Part shown: positions 33,718 to 43,968 of the stretch, piece after piece
Layout of the letters: each line of letters starts with the position of its first letter
Position numbering within the stretch: position 1 is the stretch's first letter
NCBI GenBank assembly: GCA_016213785.1
Contig: JACQZQ010000092.1
Coordinates: 95,471 to 159,470 of the forward strand
Direction: 5' to 3'
Source of the DNA: Acidobacteriota bacterium
GTDB taxonomy: Bacteria; Acidobacteriota; Blastocatellia; Chloracidobacteriales; JADJPF01
Length of the DNA stretch: 64,000 nucleotides
The notes under the pieces: model-generated
What the model was told of the DNA's origin: nothing
Seen by the model: the letters and a program-made list of their open reading frames with translations, nothing else
Databases searched by the model: none
Made by a program: the position numbers and the translations under genes

Positions 33718-35469
33718 ATGTCCACATCAAAAGTTGAACAAACCTCAAAATCTGTTGCAAATAAAGCACAAAGCGATGTTAAGGAAGTTAATAAAATAGA
33801 AGAAAAAGCCTCTGAAACTGCTAAAACACAAGCTGCTAGCGCAGCAAGCATTGATAGTAAAGTTTCAGATAGCCAAGATAGTAGAAGAGAAAAATCTATA
33901 GTAGATGATTTCTTAAAACTACTTAGTTCTGTTAAATTTGGTATAGCTTTACTTGTTTTACTAATGATTTTTTCTATGATAGGGACTTTTGTTGTCCAAG
34001 AAGGTACTTCTGATTTTCAAAAGTTTTATGAGTCTTTAACACCAGCAGAAGAGTCTCTTTATAGAAGTCTAGGCTTTTTTGACATCTATCACGCTTGGTA
34101 TTTTAATTTACTGCTTTTAACCTTAGCGCTAAATATTATTTTAGCTACTATTGATCGAGCACCAGGATATTGGCATTTCTTTGTAAAACCTAAATTAACA
34201 GCATCAGAAAATTATGCAAGGTATCAACCTTGGTATGCTCAATTTAGGCTATCTACTAATGAACCTTCAGACGTAATAAAGAAAGTCTCTCAGCAGGCAA
34301 ATCAAATTCTAATGCCAAGTTGGGCTTTAATGTTTGGCCCTCTAGCTCCAATTTTATCAAAACTTAGCTCTATTAGATTTCGAGTTACAGAGGAAAATAA
34401 TTCTACAACGGTTTTTATAGAGCGGGGTGTATGGAACAGATATGCTTTTTGTCTAGTTCATATTGGGCTACTTACAATTTTAGTAGGGTGGTTTGTTGGT
34501 ATAAAGTGGGGACAAAAAGGTGTTGTAAGCTTAGCTCCTGGAGAAGCTAGCTCTACTTTTATTTCAGCAAACTCTGAAGGAGGCGTTAATACTTATCAAA
34601 TGCCTTTTAGGCTAATTTGTTATGATATTGAACAGCAATTAATTGATTCTAAAAAACCTGATCTTAGCCCATCAAATACACTAGATTGGCATACTCGGGT
34701 AATTTTTGAAGATGGTCAAAAAAGATATGATGGTAATGTCCATCTTAATAACCCAGTAGATTTTCGTGGCTATCGATTTTTCCAAGCTAGTTTTGATGAA
34801 ATGACCTCAGCACGTAATCTTACACTCCTTCTTATACCAAAAGATGGTAAAGGCCAAGCTCAAGAAGTTACTATAAAACGCCCAAGTCCTAAGAGTACAG
34901 GTTCAGTAGAAGTACCAGATTTAGGCACAATTCGTTGGAAAGATTTTTATCCAAACTTTCAATATGATCCAAAAGCGGGTAAACCTTTTTCTTCTGATGG
35001 TAGCTATGCAAGACCTGTTGCAGATCTAGAAATCTTACTTGCTGATGGAACATTAAAAAATGTTTATGGTTTTACTCAAGCTATGATGGAATCTGTTAAA
35101 CAAGCTCCATTTTTAGTAGAGAAAACTAGTGTTGGTGACTACGATGTTATACTAAAAGATTTTGAAAAGGTATCACGTGCACATACTCTACAGATTCAAT
35201 ATGATCCAGGTGTAAATACTATATATTGGGGCTGTGCTTTTCTAGTATTTGCCCTACTTGTAACATTTTTCTTCTCGCATGAAAGAATTTGGGTTTATAT
35301 AAAACCAGGAGAAAACAATGAACTAAACATTCATTTTGCAGGTAACACTAGCCGTAATAAACCAGCTTTTGACCTACGATATGGAAAGCTTTTAGGTCTT
35401 TTCCAAAATGCTTTTAAGGAAGCTTCAATGCTTAAATTAATTAAACCTGAAGAAAAATTAGGCAAGTAA
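33718..35469 (+). CDS. resB: ResB-like cytochrome c biogenesis protein
   Basis: 583 aa. A charged, Ala/Ser/Lys-rich cytosolic N-terminus (about 1-65) precedes the ResB (Ccs1) core. Membrane helices are VKFGIALLVLLMIFSMIGTFVVQE, HAWYFNLLLLTLALNIILATID, YAFCLVHIGLLTILVGWFVGI and, near the C-terminus, TIYWGCAFLVFALLVTFFFSH. A large extracytoplasmic domain lies before the last helix. System II cytochrome c assembly pairs ResB with the heme exporter ResC (CcsA), which is not adjacent. The N-terminal extension is unusually long. Confidence 0.88.
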   Translation: MSTSKVEQTSKSVANKAQSDVKEVNKIEEKASETAKTQAASAASIDSKVSDSQDSRREKSIVDDFLKLLSSVKFGIALLVLLMIFSMIGTFVVQEGTSDFQKFYESLTPAEESLYRSLGFFDIYHAWYFNLLLLTLALNIILATIDRAPGYWHFFVKPKLTASENYARYQPWYAQFRLSTNEPSDVIKKVSQQANQILMPSWALMFGPLAPILSKLSSIRFRVTEENNSTTVFIERGVWNRYAFCLVHIGLLTILVGWFVGIKWGQKGVVSLAPGEASSTFISANSEGGVNTYQMPFRLICYDIEQQLIDSKKPDLSPSNTLDWHTRVIFEDGQKRYDGNVHLNNPVDFRGYRFFQASFDEMTSARNLTLLLIPKDGKGQAQEVTIKRPSPKSTGSVEVPDLGTIRWKDFYPNFQYDPKAGKPFSSDGSYARPVADLEILLADGTLKNVYGFTQAMMESVKQAPFLVEKTSVGDYDVILKDFEKVSRAHTLQIQYDPGVNTIYWGCAFLVFALLVTFFFSHERIWVYIKPGENNELNIHFAGNTSRNKPAFDLRYGKLLGLFQNAFKEASMLKLIKPEEKLGK

Positions 35470-35491
35470 TAGTCTTTAGAAAATATTTTAG

Positions 35492-35526
35492 AAAAAAGCG
35501 GATTGTTTTAAGCAATCCGCTTTTTT
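35492..35526 (+). terminator. Rho-independent terminator after resB-like gene
   Basis: AAAAAAGCGGATTG (35492-35505) pairs with CAATCCGCTTTTTT (35513-35526) around a 7-base loop, ending in a T-run. It lies 23 bases after the stop. The A-tract on the other arm would allow termination in both directions. Confidence 0.88.
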
Positions 35527-35576
35527 ATTTTCTATAATAGCCAAAAAGAAAAATTAACCAAAAAGATTTTTAACTT

Positions 35577-36878
35577 ATGAAAAGAATAGGCTTATTTGAT
35601 ACAACAATGATAGTTATGGGCGGGATCATTGGGTCAGGTATTTTTATTAACCCATATGTTGTAGCTCGCCAATTAAATACTCCAGAATTAATTCTAGGTG
35701 CTTGGATTGCTGGTGGTATAGTTGCACTCTTAGGAGCCTTTATTTATAGCGAACTTGCCTCACGCCTTCCAGATGTAGGTGGACAGTATGCTTACCTAAG
35801 AGATGCTTTTCATCCAATAGTTGCATTTATTTATGGTTGGACACTCTTATTAGTAATTCAAACAGGTGGAATGGCTGCTGTTGCTATGACTTTTGCCCGC
35901 TATTTTATTGAAATAACAGGCTTAAGCATAAAAGAAGGAGTTATAGCAGTATTAACACTAGTTTTTCTTACCATAATTAATTGTTTAGGGCTTCGGGCAG
36001 GTAGTCTTGTTCAAAGCATTCTTATGGTTTTAAAGATTTTAGCTATTTTAGCTTTAATCATATTTGGACTGGTTTTAGAAAGCCCTACAAGTAAGCTAAT
36101 TTCTTCATCATCTCAAGTTCAGTCTCCAAATACTATTTTAGCTTTTGCTACTGCAATGGTTCCAGTGCTTTTTGCTTATGGAGGTTGGCAGACAGCTAGC
36201 TTTATTTCTGGCGAAGTAGATAATGTTAGAAAAACTCTTCCACGTGCTTTAATCATAGGGGTTTTAGCCGTAGTTTTACTTTATTTAGGTGTAAATTATG
36301 TTTGTCTTAGTGTTTTAGGGGCTGAAGGATTAGCTAAGAGCACTACTCCAGCCTCGGCCATTATGACAAATCTACTTGGAGAAAAGGGTGCAAGGCTTAT
36401 AGCCATTGCAATTACGATTTCAACCTTAGGGTTTTTAAGTCAAAGCATGTTAACAGCACCAAGAGTTTATTTTGCTATGGCTAGAGACAAAGTGTTTTTT
36501 CAAAAAGTTGGATGGCTTGATCCAAATAGAAATGTCCCTACAATAGCTATTCTGCTTCAAGGTCTATTTGCTTCAATCATATCTCTTTCAGGCCAATATG
36601 AACAGATTCTTAATTATGTTGTGTCAACAGATTTTGTTTTTTATGGGCTGGTTGCTCTTTGTTTATTTCGCCTAAGGCAAAAACAAAATAATAAGAGTGA
36701 AGATATCTATAAAATGCCGCTACACCCTTATTCTACAATGATTTTTATGCTAACTTGCTGGATAATAGTTTTAAGCACGATTTATAAATATCCATTAAAT
36801 AGTTTAATAGGAATAGGAATAATGCTACTTGCAATTCCTGTATATTTTTTTTGGAAGGGAAAAGAAAGTGCAAAATAA
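35577..36878 (+). CDS. APC-family amino acid permease
   Basis: 433 aa with about 12 predicted membrane helices. The first helix carries the substrate-binding GxG turn of the amino-acid/polyamine/organocation family (MGGIIGSGIFINPYVVAR). The second shows LGAFIYSELASRLPDVGGQYAYLRDAF, typical of LAT/YfnA-like transporters. Substrate not deducible. The end overlaps the beginning of the aminotransferase gene, suggesting uptake and use of an amino acid in one operon. Confidence 0.92.
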   Translation: MKRIGLFDTTMIVMGGIIGSGIFINPYVVARQLNTPELILGAWIAGGIVALLGAFIYSELASRLPDVGGQYAYLRDAFHPIVAFIYGWTLLLVIQTGGMAAVAMTFARYFIEITGLSIKEGVIAVLTLVFLTIINCLGLRAGSLVQSILMVLKILAILALIIFGLVLESPTSKLISSSSQVQSPNTILAFATAMVPVLFAYGGWQTASFISGEVDNVRKTLPRALIIGVLAVVLLYLGVNYVCLSVLGAEGLAKSTTPASAIMTNLLGEKGARLIAIAITISTLGFLSQSMLTAPRVYFAMARDKVFFQKVGWLDPNRNVPTIAILLQGLFASIISLSGQYEQILNYVVSTDFVFYGLVALCLFRLRQKQNNKSEDIYKMPLHPYSTMIFMLTCWIIVLSTIYKYPLNSLIGIGIMLLAIPVYFFWKGKESAK

Positions 36879-37947
36879 TAGAAAAGAATCAGTTTATATG
36901 CAGTGGGCTAAGACTCAAACTAGTGGAAAATTTAGCTTAGCACCTAGTGGAGTTGAAAACTATTTACTTAAAGACTTACCTGTTTCAATAAATGATATAG
37001 AGCTTACTGGTGATAGTCTTTATGGCTATGTGCCTTTACTAGAGGCTTTAGCTGAAAAATGCAAAGTTGATTCTACTTCAGTAGTAACTGCTATGGGAAC
37101 TTCTATGGCTAATCAACTAGCTATGGCAACAATACTTGAGCCAGGAGATGAAATTTTAATTGAAGAACCTACTTATGACCCGCTTCTAGCAACTGCCCGC
37201 TACCTAGGCGTTAAAATAAATCGATTTCCTCGCCGTTTTGAAGATGGTTTCCAAATTAACCCTAGTGAAGTTAAAAAAGCTCTTACCCCTAAAACAAAGT
37301 TAATAGTACTAAGTAATTTACATAACCCAACTGGGGTATTTACACCTGAGACAACGCTTTTAGAGATAGGAGAAATTGCTAAAGGAAAGGCTTATGTTTT
37401 AGTTGATGAAGTTTATTTAGGGGCAATGTTTGAAAAAGCACCACTGTCAGCTTTTCATTTAGGGGAGCATTTTATTACAACCAATAGTTTAACCAAGATT
37501 TATGGCTTAAGCGGGCTTAGATGTGGGTGGATACTTGCAAATCCTGAACTAACAAAAAAAATGTGGTTACTTAATGATTTATTTGGAGTTATAGCTGCAC
37601 ATCCAGCAGAAAGATTAAGCGTTATTGCACTAAAAAATCTTGATAAAATCGCTCAAAAATATAAAGATTTATTAACAAAAAACCATTTAATAATTAGAGA
37701 TTTTCTTGATAGTCGCAAAGACTTAAGCATAGTAAGACCTGATTTTGGAACAATATATTTTCCTAAACTAAATAGTGGAAGTGTTAGAGAATTTTCTAAA
37801 ATACTTAGAGAAAAATATGAAACAATTATTGTTCCAGGTGAATTTTTTGAGCTTAAAGAGCATTTTCGTATAGGAATAGGAATAAATTCAGAAATCCTAT
37901 CTAAAGGATTAAGCAATATAGCTCTAGCCTTAGATGAAATATGTTAA
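36868..37947 (+). CDS. Class I/II PLP-dependent aminotransferase
   Basis: About 359 aa. Fold-type I marks: LSNLHNPTGVF around the substrate-contact Asn, YVLVDEVYLGAMFE (PLP-ring Asp), and the Schiff-base Lys in TNSLTKIYGLSGLRCGW. Specificity unknown. I favour the GTG at 36868, preceded by GGAAGGG with good spacing and overlapping the permease stop. The ATG at 36898 (MQWAKTQTSGK) is possible but has a weak ribosome site. Confidence 0.85.
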   Translation: MQNNRKESVYMQWAKTQTSGKFSLAPSGVENYLLKDLPVSINDIELTGDSLYGYVPLLEALAEKCKVDSTSVVTAMGTSMANQLAMATILEPGDEILIEEPTYDPLLATARYLGVKINRFPRRFEDGFQINPSEVKKALTPKTKLIVLSNLHNPTGVFTPETTLLEIGEIAKGKAYVLVDEVYLGAMFEKAPLSAFHLGEHFITTNSLTKIYGLSGLRCGWILANPELTKKMWLLNDLFGVIAAHPAERLSVIALKNLDKIAQKYKDLLTKNHLIIRDFLDSRKDLSIVRPDFGTIYFPKLNSGSVREFSKILREKYETIIVPGEFFELKEHFRIGIGINSEILSKGLSNIALALDEIC

Positions 37948-37949
37948 TT

Positions 37950-37993
37950 AAGCTAAAATATAGATAAAGCCTTAAAAGGCTATATTTTAGCTT
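37950..37993 (+). terminator. Hairpin terminator after the aminotransferase gene
   Basis: AAGCTAAAATATAG (37950-37963) pairs perfectly with CTATATTTTAGCTT (37980-37993). The loop itself contains a small hairpin (AGCCTT / AAGGCT). It begins 3 bases after the stop, with a short T-rich stretch following. Confidence 0.7.
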
Positions 37994-38077
37994 TTCTATC
38001 GGATAAAAACATTGGCGAATGAATAAATATCTGTTACCCTAACAGGTTTTACATTTTGCTTTAGGGAGTACCTTATC

Positions 38078-39991
38078 GTGAGTAATCAGTTTCAAACAGA
38101 AAATAGTAATGTGGCAGTAAGTAACCCAGTACGCGAAGATATACGTAATATCGCTATTATTGCCCACGTTGACCATGGAAAAACTACTTTAGTTGATTCA
38201 ATGCTAAAACAATCAGGAATGTTTCGAGCTAATGAAAGAGTTGTAGAACGTGTTATGGATAATCTAGATCTAGAACGTGAGCGCGGTATCACCATTATGG
38301 CGAAGAACACCTCTTTAAATTATTGTGGTGTAAAGATTAATATTCTTGATACCCCAGGGCACTCTGACTTTGGCGGCGAAGTCCAACGAGTACTAAAAAT
38401 GGTCGATGGTGTAATGCTTTTAGTAGACGCTTCTGAAGGCCCTTTGCCACAAACGCGCTATGTTCTTAGTAAAGCCTTGGAGCAAAACTTAAAACCTATT
38501 GTTGTAATCAATAAAATTGACCGTCAAGATGCTCGTGTCCAAGAAGTTGTAAATGAAATCTATGACCTTTTTATTGACCTTGATGCAAATGATGATCAAA
38601 TAGACTTTCCTATAATTTATGCTATTGCTCGTGATGGTATTGCTAAAAAAGATATGACAGATGATAACGCAAACCTTCAACCTCTATTTGATGAAATACT
38701 AAAAACTATACCCCCTCCACCAATTCGTGAATCTGATAACCTACAGATATTAGTTACAAATATTGACTATGATGAATACGTAGGGCGTTTAGCAATAGGG
38801 CGTATTTTTGGCGGGCAGGTAAATGTAGGGGATATAGTTTCTATTTGTAAGCTAGATGGTCAAATTCAAAAGACAAAAATTACCCAACTTTATACTTTTG
38901 AAGGGTTAAAACGTTTGTCAATTCAAAACTCTAAAGCTGGTGATATTATTGCACTTGCAGGAATTGAAGGAATTGAAATAGGCGAGACTATTTCTAGTGA
39001 ATTAAACCCTGATCCACTACCTAAAATTCAAATAGATGAGCCAACAATTTCAATGATTTTTAGTGTTAATAATTCCCCCTTTGCTGGTCGTGAAGGAAAA
39101 TTTGTAACTTCTCGTAAACTTAGAGAAAGGCTTCAAAAAGAGCTTTTAGGCAATGTTTCTATTAAAGTAGAAGATGCTGACTCAAATGCTGGTATTAATC
39201 AAACTACTTCAGATACAGGAGTTGGTAGCTTTAAGGTTAGTGGACGTGGTGAACTCCAATTAAGTATTTTACTAGAGCAAATGCGCCGTGAAAGCTATGA
39301 AGTTCAAGTTTCTAAACCTACAGTAATTACTCGTAGAATTGAAGGAGAGTTACATGAACCCATTGAACTTGCTGTAGTAGATATTCCAGATCAATTTGTT
39401 GGTGTAGTTACAGAAGCCTTTGGACAAAGAAAAGGTCAAATGACAAAAATGGTAAATCATGGAACAGGTCGAGTTCGCTTAGAATTTGAAGTTCCTTCTC
39501 GTGGTTTAATTGGATTTCGAGGGCAATTTCTTACTGATACTCGTGGTACGGGCATTATGAATACATTATTTTTACATTGGTCGCCTTGGGCAGGGGAAAT
39601 TAAGTCTCGCTTAACAGGCTCACTTGTTGCAGATCGCGAAGGTGTTGCAACAGCTTATGCTCTTTATAATCTTCAAGAGCGGGGCCAACTATTTATTGCA
39701 CCAACAACCCAAGTTTATGAAGGGATGATTATAGGTGAAAATGCTAAAGCTGTGGACTTAGATGTTAACGCAGTTAAAGATAAAAAATTAACAAATATGC
39801 GTGCTTCAACAGCAGATGAGGCAATTCGCTTAGTCCCTGTTAAGCCTCTTACTTTAGAAGATGCCTTAGCTCATATTAAAGACGATGAGCTTGTAGAAAT
39901 TACTCCTAATTCAATACGTTTACGTAAGAGAATTTTAGCTTCTAATATGAGACGAGTTAAGTCTAATCAAATCAATCCTATGGATGAATAA
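38078..39991 (+). CDS. typA: Translational GTPase TypA (BipA)
   Basis: 637 aa ribosome-associated GTPase. The EF-G-like G domain has [14 protein letters not shown] (G1), RGITI (G2), [12 protein letters not shown] (G3), NKIDR (G4) and a long C-terminal region ending [30 protein letters not shown] is diagnostic for TypA rather than LepA or EF-G. Start is GTG with TTAGGGAG upstream. It is slightly longer than the usual 600-615 aa, with about 15 extra residues at the N-terminus. Probably needed for ribosome assembly and stress growth. Confidence 0.96.
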   Translation: MSNQFQTENSNVAVSNPVREDIRNIAIIAHVDHGKTTLVDSMLKQSGMFRANERVVERVMDNLDLERERGITIMAKNTSLNYCGVKINILDTPGHSDFGGEVQRVLKMVDGVMLLVDASEGPLPQTRYVLSKALEQNLKPIVVINKIDRQDARVQEVVNEIYDLFIDLDANDDQIDFPIIYAIARDGIAKKDMTDDNANLQPLFDEILKTIPPPPIRESDNLQILVTNIDYDEYVGRLAIGRIFGGQVNVGDIVSICKLDGQIQKTKITQLYTFEGLKRLSIQNSKAGDIIALAGIEGIEIGETISSELNPDPLPKIQIDEPTISMIFSVNNSPFAGREGKFVTSRKLRERLQKELLGNVSIKVEDADSNAGINQTTSDTGVGSFKVSGRGELQLSILLEQMRRESYEVQVSKPTVITRRIEGELHEPIELAVVDIPDQFVGVVTEAFGQRKGQMTKMVNHGTGRVRLEFEVPSRGLIGFRGQFLTDTRGTGIMNTLFLHWSPWAGEIKSRLTGSLVADREGVATAYALYNLQERGQLFIAPTTQVYEGMIIGENAKAVDLDVNAVKDKKLTNMRASTADEAIRLVPVKPLTLEDALAHIKDDELVEITPNSIRLRKRILASNMRRVKSNQINPMDE

Positions 39992-40000
39992 CTTTAGTAG

Positions 40001-40032
40001 AGATAGTCTAAAGCTTTGGTTTTAGGCTATCT
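40001..40032. terminator. Bidirectional terminator between typA and the convergent gene
   Basis: AGATAGTCTAAA (40001-40012) pairs with TTTAGGCTATCT (40021-40032) with one T-G wobble and an 8-base loop, in the 43-base gap between convergent stops. Confidence 0.65.
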
Positions 40033-40034
40033 TT

Positions 40035-40880
40035 CTATTCTATTGTTTCCCAAAAGAATGTTTCTAAAGGAAATTCAGCATTTAGGATTTCATAAGCTAA
40101 ATTAAATTTAGCATTATGATGTGCTAGAACTACTTGGTGAGAGCTTGGTAAGTTTGGAGCAGAAAAACTAATTTCAAATAAAGGATTACGACCAGAAAGT
40201 TCAACTCTAAGAGTTCTTTTTAAGTATCCTCCTGCCATTACAAAAAACTCTATATACATACTACTTGCTTGATCGCCAAACATCTGATTTAAGTAATTAC
40301 GCAATTTACCTAGTGCCATTGTGCTATCTGTTGCATCTGCGGGCAATATACATAAAAAAGGGTGATTAGCTAAAGCAATCAATAGCCATTGATATTCAGC
40401 ACGTTTTTGTTGTTTTAGCTCTCCTGTTGAAGCAAAGGCAATAGAGAGATTAAATTTGTCTTTTGGTTGAATTGAAGGGGTTTTTTTTAGTACTTCTTCT
40501 AGCTGATTGCTTAGATCATCTATTTGTAAAAGATAGTTAGCAATCATCTGTTGCAAGGGTTGAATAGGGAAGTTAGTAGTAGAGAAATTACGTTTATATT
40601 CTAAAACTTGCTGCCAAATATTTTCTAGAATTGAGGGGTAGGTAAGGATTTTTTTTCTTGTCTCGGGATCGGGAAAAATTTCTTCTGCTAGTTTACGTGC
40701 TGCTACTAGGTTATGAATTACTAAGCGACGGCGATTTTGTCGCATTAAGGTTAAGGTTTTTAATACGTTAAGGCTATCATCCTCTGATTGACCAAGAAAA
40801 TTATTATAGAAATCCAAAAAAACTTGGCAGTCATGTTCAGATAAAGGAGTGTCGTAGATTTTAGAAGTTTCTCTGCTCAC
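40035..40880 (-). CDS. Unknown protein downstream of lptD
   Basis: 281 aa, not recognised. No signal peptide or membrane helix. The N-terminal half is helical and charged (SLNVLKTLTLMRQNRRRLVIHNLVAARKLAEEIF, then MIANYLLQIDDLSNQLEEVLKK). The C-terminal half looks beta-rich (YIEFFVMAGGYLKRTLRVELSGRNPLFEISFSAPNL), perhaps a substrate- or ligand-binding fold. Start is GTG. It lies 165 bases downstream of lptD on the same strand, which may be chance. Confidence 0.7.
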   Translation of the reverse strand: MSRETSKIYDTPLSEHDCQVFLDFYNNFLGQSEDDSLNVLKTLTLMRQNRRRLVIHNLVAARKLAEEIFPDPETRKKILTYPSILENIWQQVLEYKRNFSTTNFPIQPLQQMIANYLLQIDDLSNQLEEVLKKTPSIQPKDKFNLSIAFASTGELKQQKRAEYQWLLIALANHPFLCILPADATDSTMALGKLRNYLNQMFGDQASSMYIEFFVMAGGYLKRTLRVELSGRNPLFEISFSAPNLPSSHQVVLAHHNAKFNLAYEILNAEFPLETFFWETIE

Positions 40881-41045
40881 GGTTTTTCTAAAGGATTTGG
40901 TTTTAGGTTTTGAAACTATAAGCTAAGCTTAAGAGCAAATCCTTTGTCAATAGAAGTATACCAACTTGAGTTTATCAAGATTTCCTAAACCACAAATGTA
41001 ATAGAACTTATCCTGGTTATAGAACTATGGCCTAGTACTTAAATC

Positions 41046-43619
41046 TTAGCGGTTTTGATCAGTTCCAAAAGATCCTACACCTGATAAACTAAACGAAAAA
41101 CTAACTCTGGTTTCGCTAAACCCATTAACATTTATAGTAGTTAAACTTAACTCCATATTTCCACAATCACAAGCATAACCAAAATAAGTTGATGAACGGC
41201 GTAAACCTGCACGTGTACGAATACCTGTAATATTATCTATTCTATCAGTAAAATCATAGGTAAAAGTCCCACCTCCATAATAGCCTTTTAGCTCATTGCC
41301 TAAAGCAATTGAAGTAACTAATAAACTACCTGGAAATGTTCCTGGCTCAACTACTCCTGGGGCACTTTGTAGGGAAGAAATTTTATAATATCGCTCAGAA
41401 ATACTAAAATTACGGCGTGAATATGAACCAGCTACAGAAAAATTCCTTATCTTATTTTTGCTAGTATCATAGTCCATTCTTACATCAGCAGAAATTGAGC
41501 TAAGAGGTCGATAACGAACATTAACATTAAGAGGTGAAAAATTACGTTTTTGACTGCCAAAAGTAAAACCTGAAAGTGTGTTTATAGGAAAAAACTGATT
41601 ACGAACACCAGGCTTTAATGCTCCTCCAAAAGTAGGATCAAAAAAGTATTTTTGTGTTAAAGCAACACTTAACACTTCATGCGTAGTTTTACGTCCATCA
41701 CTTGTCTCGCGAGGAACAAAAAATCTATTAGTTATACCATATTCAATTTCATTAGTATTTGCCACTGCATCGCGATCATCAAAGCGGATTATACGGTTAA
41801 AGTTATTGATTCCGCTGATGTTATGGTAAGTCAGTGTAGGTTCTATAACATGTTTTACTCTAGGAGAACCATCGGCTTTAGTATAGATTTTAGCTAAAGA
41901 AGGTGGTCGGATATTTAAGGAAAATTCTCCGTACTTACGGAAAACATTTTCTTGACTTAGCTGATTACGTAAAAATGTAGGTACAATACTTAAATCTACT
42001 AAAGAAGGTTTTAAGCTACTAGTATAATAAGTTGAGCGTAGGCGAAACTCAGGGCGAATTACCCAACCTGCTACATCTGGAACTACTAAAGTCACTTTTG
42101 GAGACATATCAAAACGTTGAACAATAGTAGGTGTAATAAATGTAATTGTCTCATTAAATCTTTCACGGCGATAAAGCCCTTCGGCAGCAGTGTCAAAAGA
42201 AACATAAAGAGGAAGATTACCTATTTGCTGACCATAACCTACTAGTTCAAATGAAGGCAAATGACGCACAGTAATATCTATATTTCTATCTGAAGAAAGG
42301 TCTATTTGATCTCTTGTGTTAAATAGAGTATCCGATTTACCTTCAGCAAGCATATTAAAAGTATAATTAGCCCCAGATGAGCTAAAATTATTAATAATAT
42401 AGAGTTGAGAGCGTTTTTCTGGATTAAATACCTGCTCAGCATCATTAGCAAATGTACGTCGAAAAGCTAAACTAGTAGTAAAATCAACGTCTACCCCAGC
42501 AAAAAAGCCACCTGGTAAATATTGGACTCCTTTAGCAAAAAATAATGTACCGCCCTCATTTCTTTGACCTGGGAGGTTTTCTTGCTCAAATAATCTATCA
42601 ACTACTGTAAAAGTCCCTAATTTAATTGATGAAAGCTCATCTGGACGAGCACGAAATACTGTTCCAAACCCTATGCCACGTTTAGAGTAAACATCAGTAG
42701 TAAATAAAGCGTCTGCGCTACGTCCTAAGGTTTGATAATAGGCATTTCGGAAAAAACGACCTTTTTGTGTGGAACTTCCTGTTGTAGGGATTAAAAAGCC
42801 TGATTGGCGTTCTCTTTTGCCAATAGGTATAGCTGCGTAAGGCATATAAAAAAGAGGAATTCCTTTAACTCTAAATAAGCCTCCTTTTACTATAGCGCTA
42901 CGATTAACTCTTAGTCCAATATGGTCGCTTTCAAATTTCCAAGCTGGAGTAGCCTGTTCACAAGCAGTTAAGCTTGCTCCATGTAGGGTATAAGAGTCAA
43001 CACCAGTTTTTTCAACTCTTTCTGCTATAAAATTAAGTGTTGCTCCATCAGAAGTTTGGTCTGTAAAACCCTGAGCTTGGTAAAAAGTCCCTTTTTTAGT
43101 GTAAATATTTAGAGTTGCTTTTTCTGCTGAAATTCTTTGTTGAGCATCTGGGTCATAAATAACATTGCCTTCTGCCTCAACATCGCCACTAATGCTATTA
43201 AAAACCACTTTATCTGCTTGTAGCTTGGTAGTTCCATAGGTAATAACTACATAGCCTGTAGCAATATAAGTATCACCTTCTTTGCGTTGCTCATCAGATT
43301 CAATAACAGCCTCAAGTGTTTGTAGAGGTGCAGGAGCAGAACTAAGAAGATTAGTAGAAGCATTAGGGTTTTGAGGTAAATCAAGAGTTTCTTCGCTTGA
43401 GGATTGTTTGGACTGTCTGCGTTTTTCTTTACGCTGCTGTTTTTCTGTTTGATCAACAGGATCTTGTTTTAATGACTGGATTAAGTAATGATTAGAGTGA
43501 GTAGAAGAATCACTTTTTTTATTATCTTTTGAATCATCATTAGCAGTAGCTTGAATTTGAAGACTAAGAATAACTGCTAAAGATAAAATAAATAGGCGGT
43601 AACTGAGCAGAACACGCAT
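41046..43619 (-). CDS. lptD: LPS-assembly outer-membrane protein LptD
   Basis: 857 aa. A signal peptide (LLSYRLFILSLAVILSLQIQATA, cleaved near 27) precedes a charged region. An OstA/LptA-like periplasmic domain (about 105-215) includes VITYGTTKLQADKVVFNSISGDVEAEGNV. The large beta-barrel domain follows, with the family's FYMPYAAIPIGKRERQSGFLIPT. Cys pairs in LTACEQ and near the end in YACDCGNME match the disulfide-bonding Cys of LptD. It inserts lipopolysaccharide into the outer leaflet and proves a didermic, LPS-type envelope. Confidence 0.92.
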   Translation of the reverse strand: MRVLLSYRLFILSLAVILSLQIQATANDDSKDNKKSDSSTHSNHYLIQSLKQDPVDQTEKQQRKEKRRQSKQSSSEETLDLPQNPNASTNLLSSAPAPLQTLEAVIESDEQRKEGDTYIATGYVVITYGTTKLQADKVVFNSISGDVEAEGNVIYDPDAQQRISAEKATLNIYTKKGTFYQAQGFTDQTSDGATLNFIAERVEKTGVDSYTLHGASLTACEQATPAWKFESDHIGLRVNRSAIVKGGLFRVKGIPLFYMPYAAIPIGKRERQSGFLIPTTGSSTQKGRFFRNAYYQTLGRSADALFTTDVYSKRGIGFGTVFRARPDELSSIKLGTFTVVDRLFEQENLPGQRNEGGTLFFAKGVQYLPGGFFAGVDVDFTTSLAFRRTFANDAEQVFNPEKRSQLYIINNFSSSGANYTFNMLAEGKSDTLFNTRDQIDLSSDRNIDITVRHLPSFELVGYGQQIGNLPLYVSFDTAAEGLYRRERFNETITFITPTIVQRFDMSPKVTLVVPDVAGWVIRPEFRLRSTYYTSSLKPSLVDLSIVPTFLRNQLSQENVFRKYGEFSLNIRPPSLAKIYTKADGSPRVKHVIEPTLTYHNISGINNFNRIIRFDDRDAVANTNEIEYGITNRFFVPRETSDGRKTTHEVLSVALTQKYFFDPTFGGALKPGVRNQFFPINTLSGFTFGSQKRNFSPLNVNVRYRPLSSISADVRMDYDTSKNKIRNFSVAGSYSRRNFSISERYYKISSLQSAPGVVEPGTFPGSLLVTSIALGNELKGYYGGGTFTYDFTDRIDNITGIRTRAGLRRSSTYFGYACDCGNMELSLTTINVNGFSETRVSFSFSLSGVGSFGTDQNR

Positions 43620-43968
43620 GACAGTTGTTCCAACGCTTTCTAGTAATGTGTTTGTTTAAGTAGCGAATGTTATCACGCAAAGAGGGATAATCTCAACCAA
43701 CCTAGACTACTAGAGTTTAACAACTAAACCCCATAAAAGGTTTAACTATTTCTTAGGTTTATTTAAGAGTCTAGAAAAATCTTTAAAAAATAAGATCTTA
43801 AATTATAACTTATTGAAAATAGGGAGTTTTTTAATACAATCTTAATATAAATTTCCCTTGTATAGATTGTCACATAATAAAAAGCTATGCTATCCTCTAA
43901 GACTTTGCATCATAAATAGTTAAAAACTAATAAATCTTGTTAGCTTAAAATAACATTAGGAAAATTCT
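43620..43968. other. Divergent control region between lptD and the carbonic-anhydrase-like gene
   Basis: 349 bases, no supportable gene. A promoter-like pair, TTGTCA (43868-43873), 17 bases, TATCCT (43891-43896), faces the plus-strand gene 73 bases downstream. The weak repeat AAACC / GGTTT around 43722-43744 could form a small hairpin. The rest is AT-rich and presumably holds the lptD promoter on the minus strand. Confidence 0.4.
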
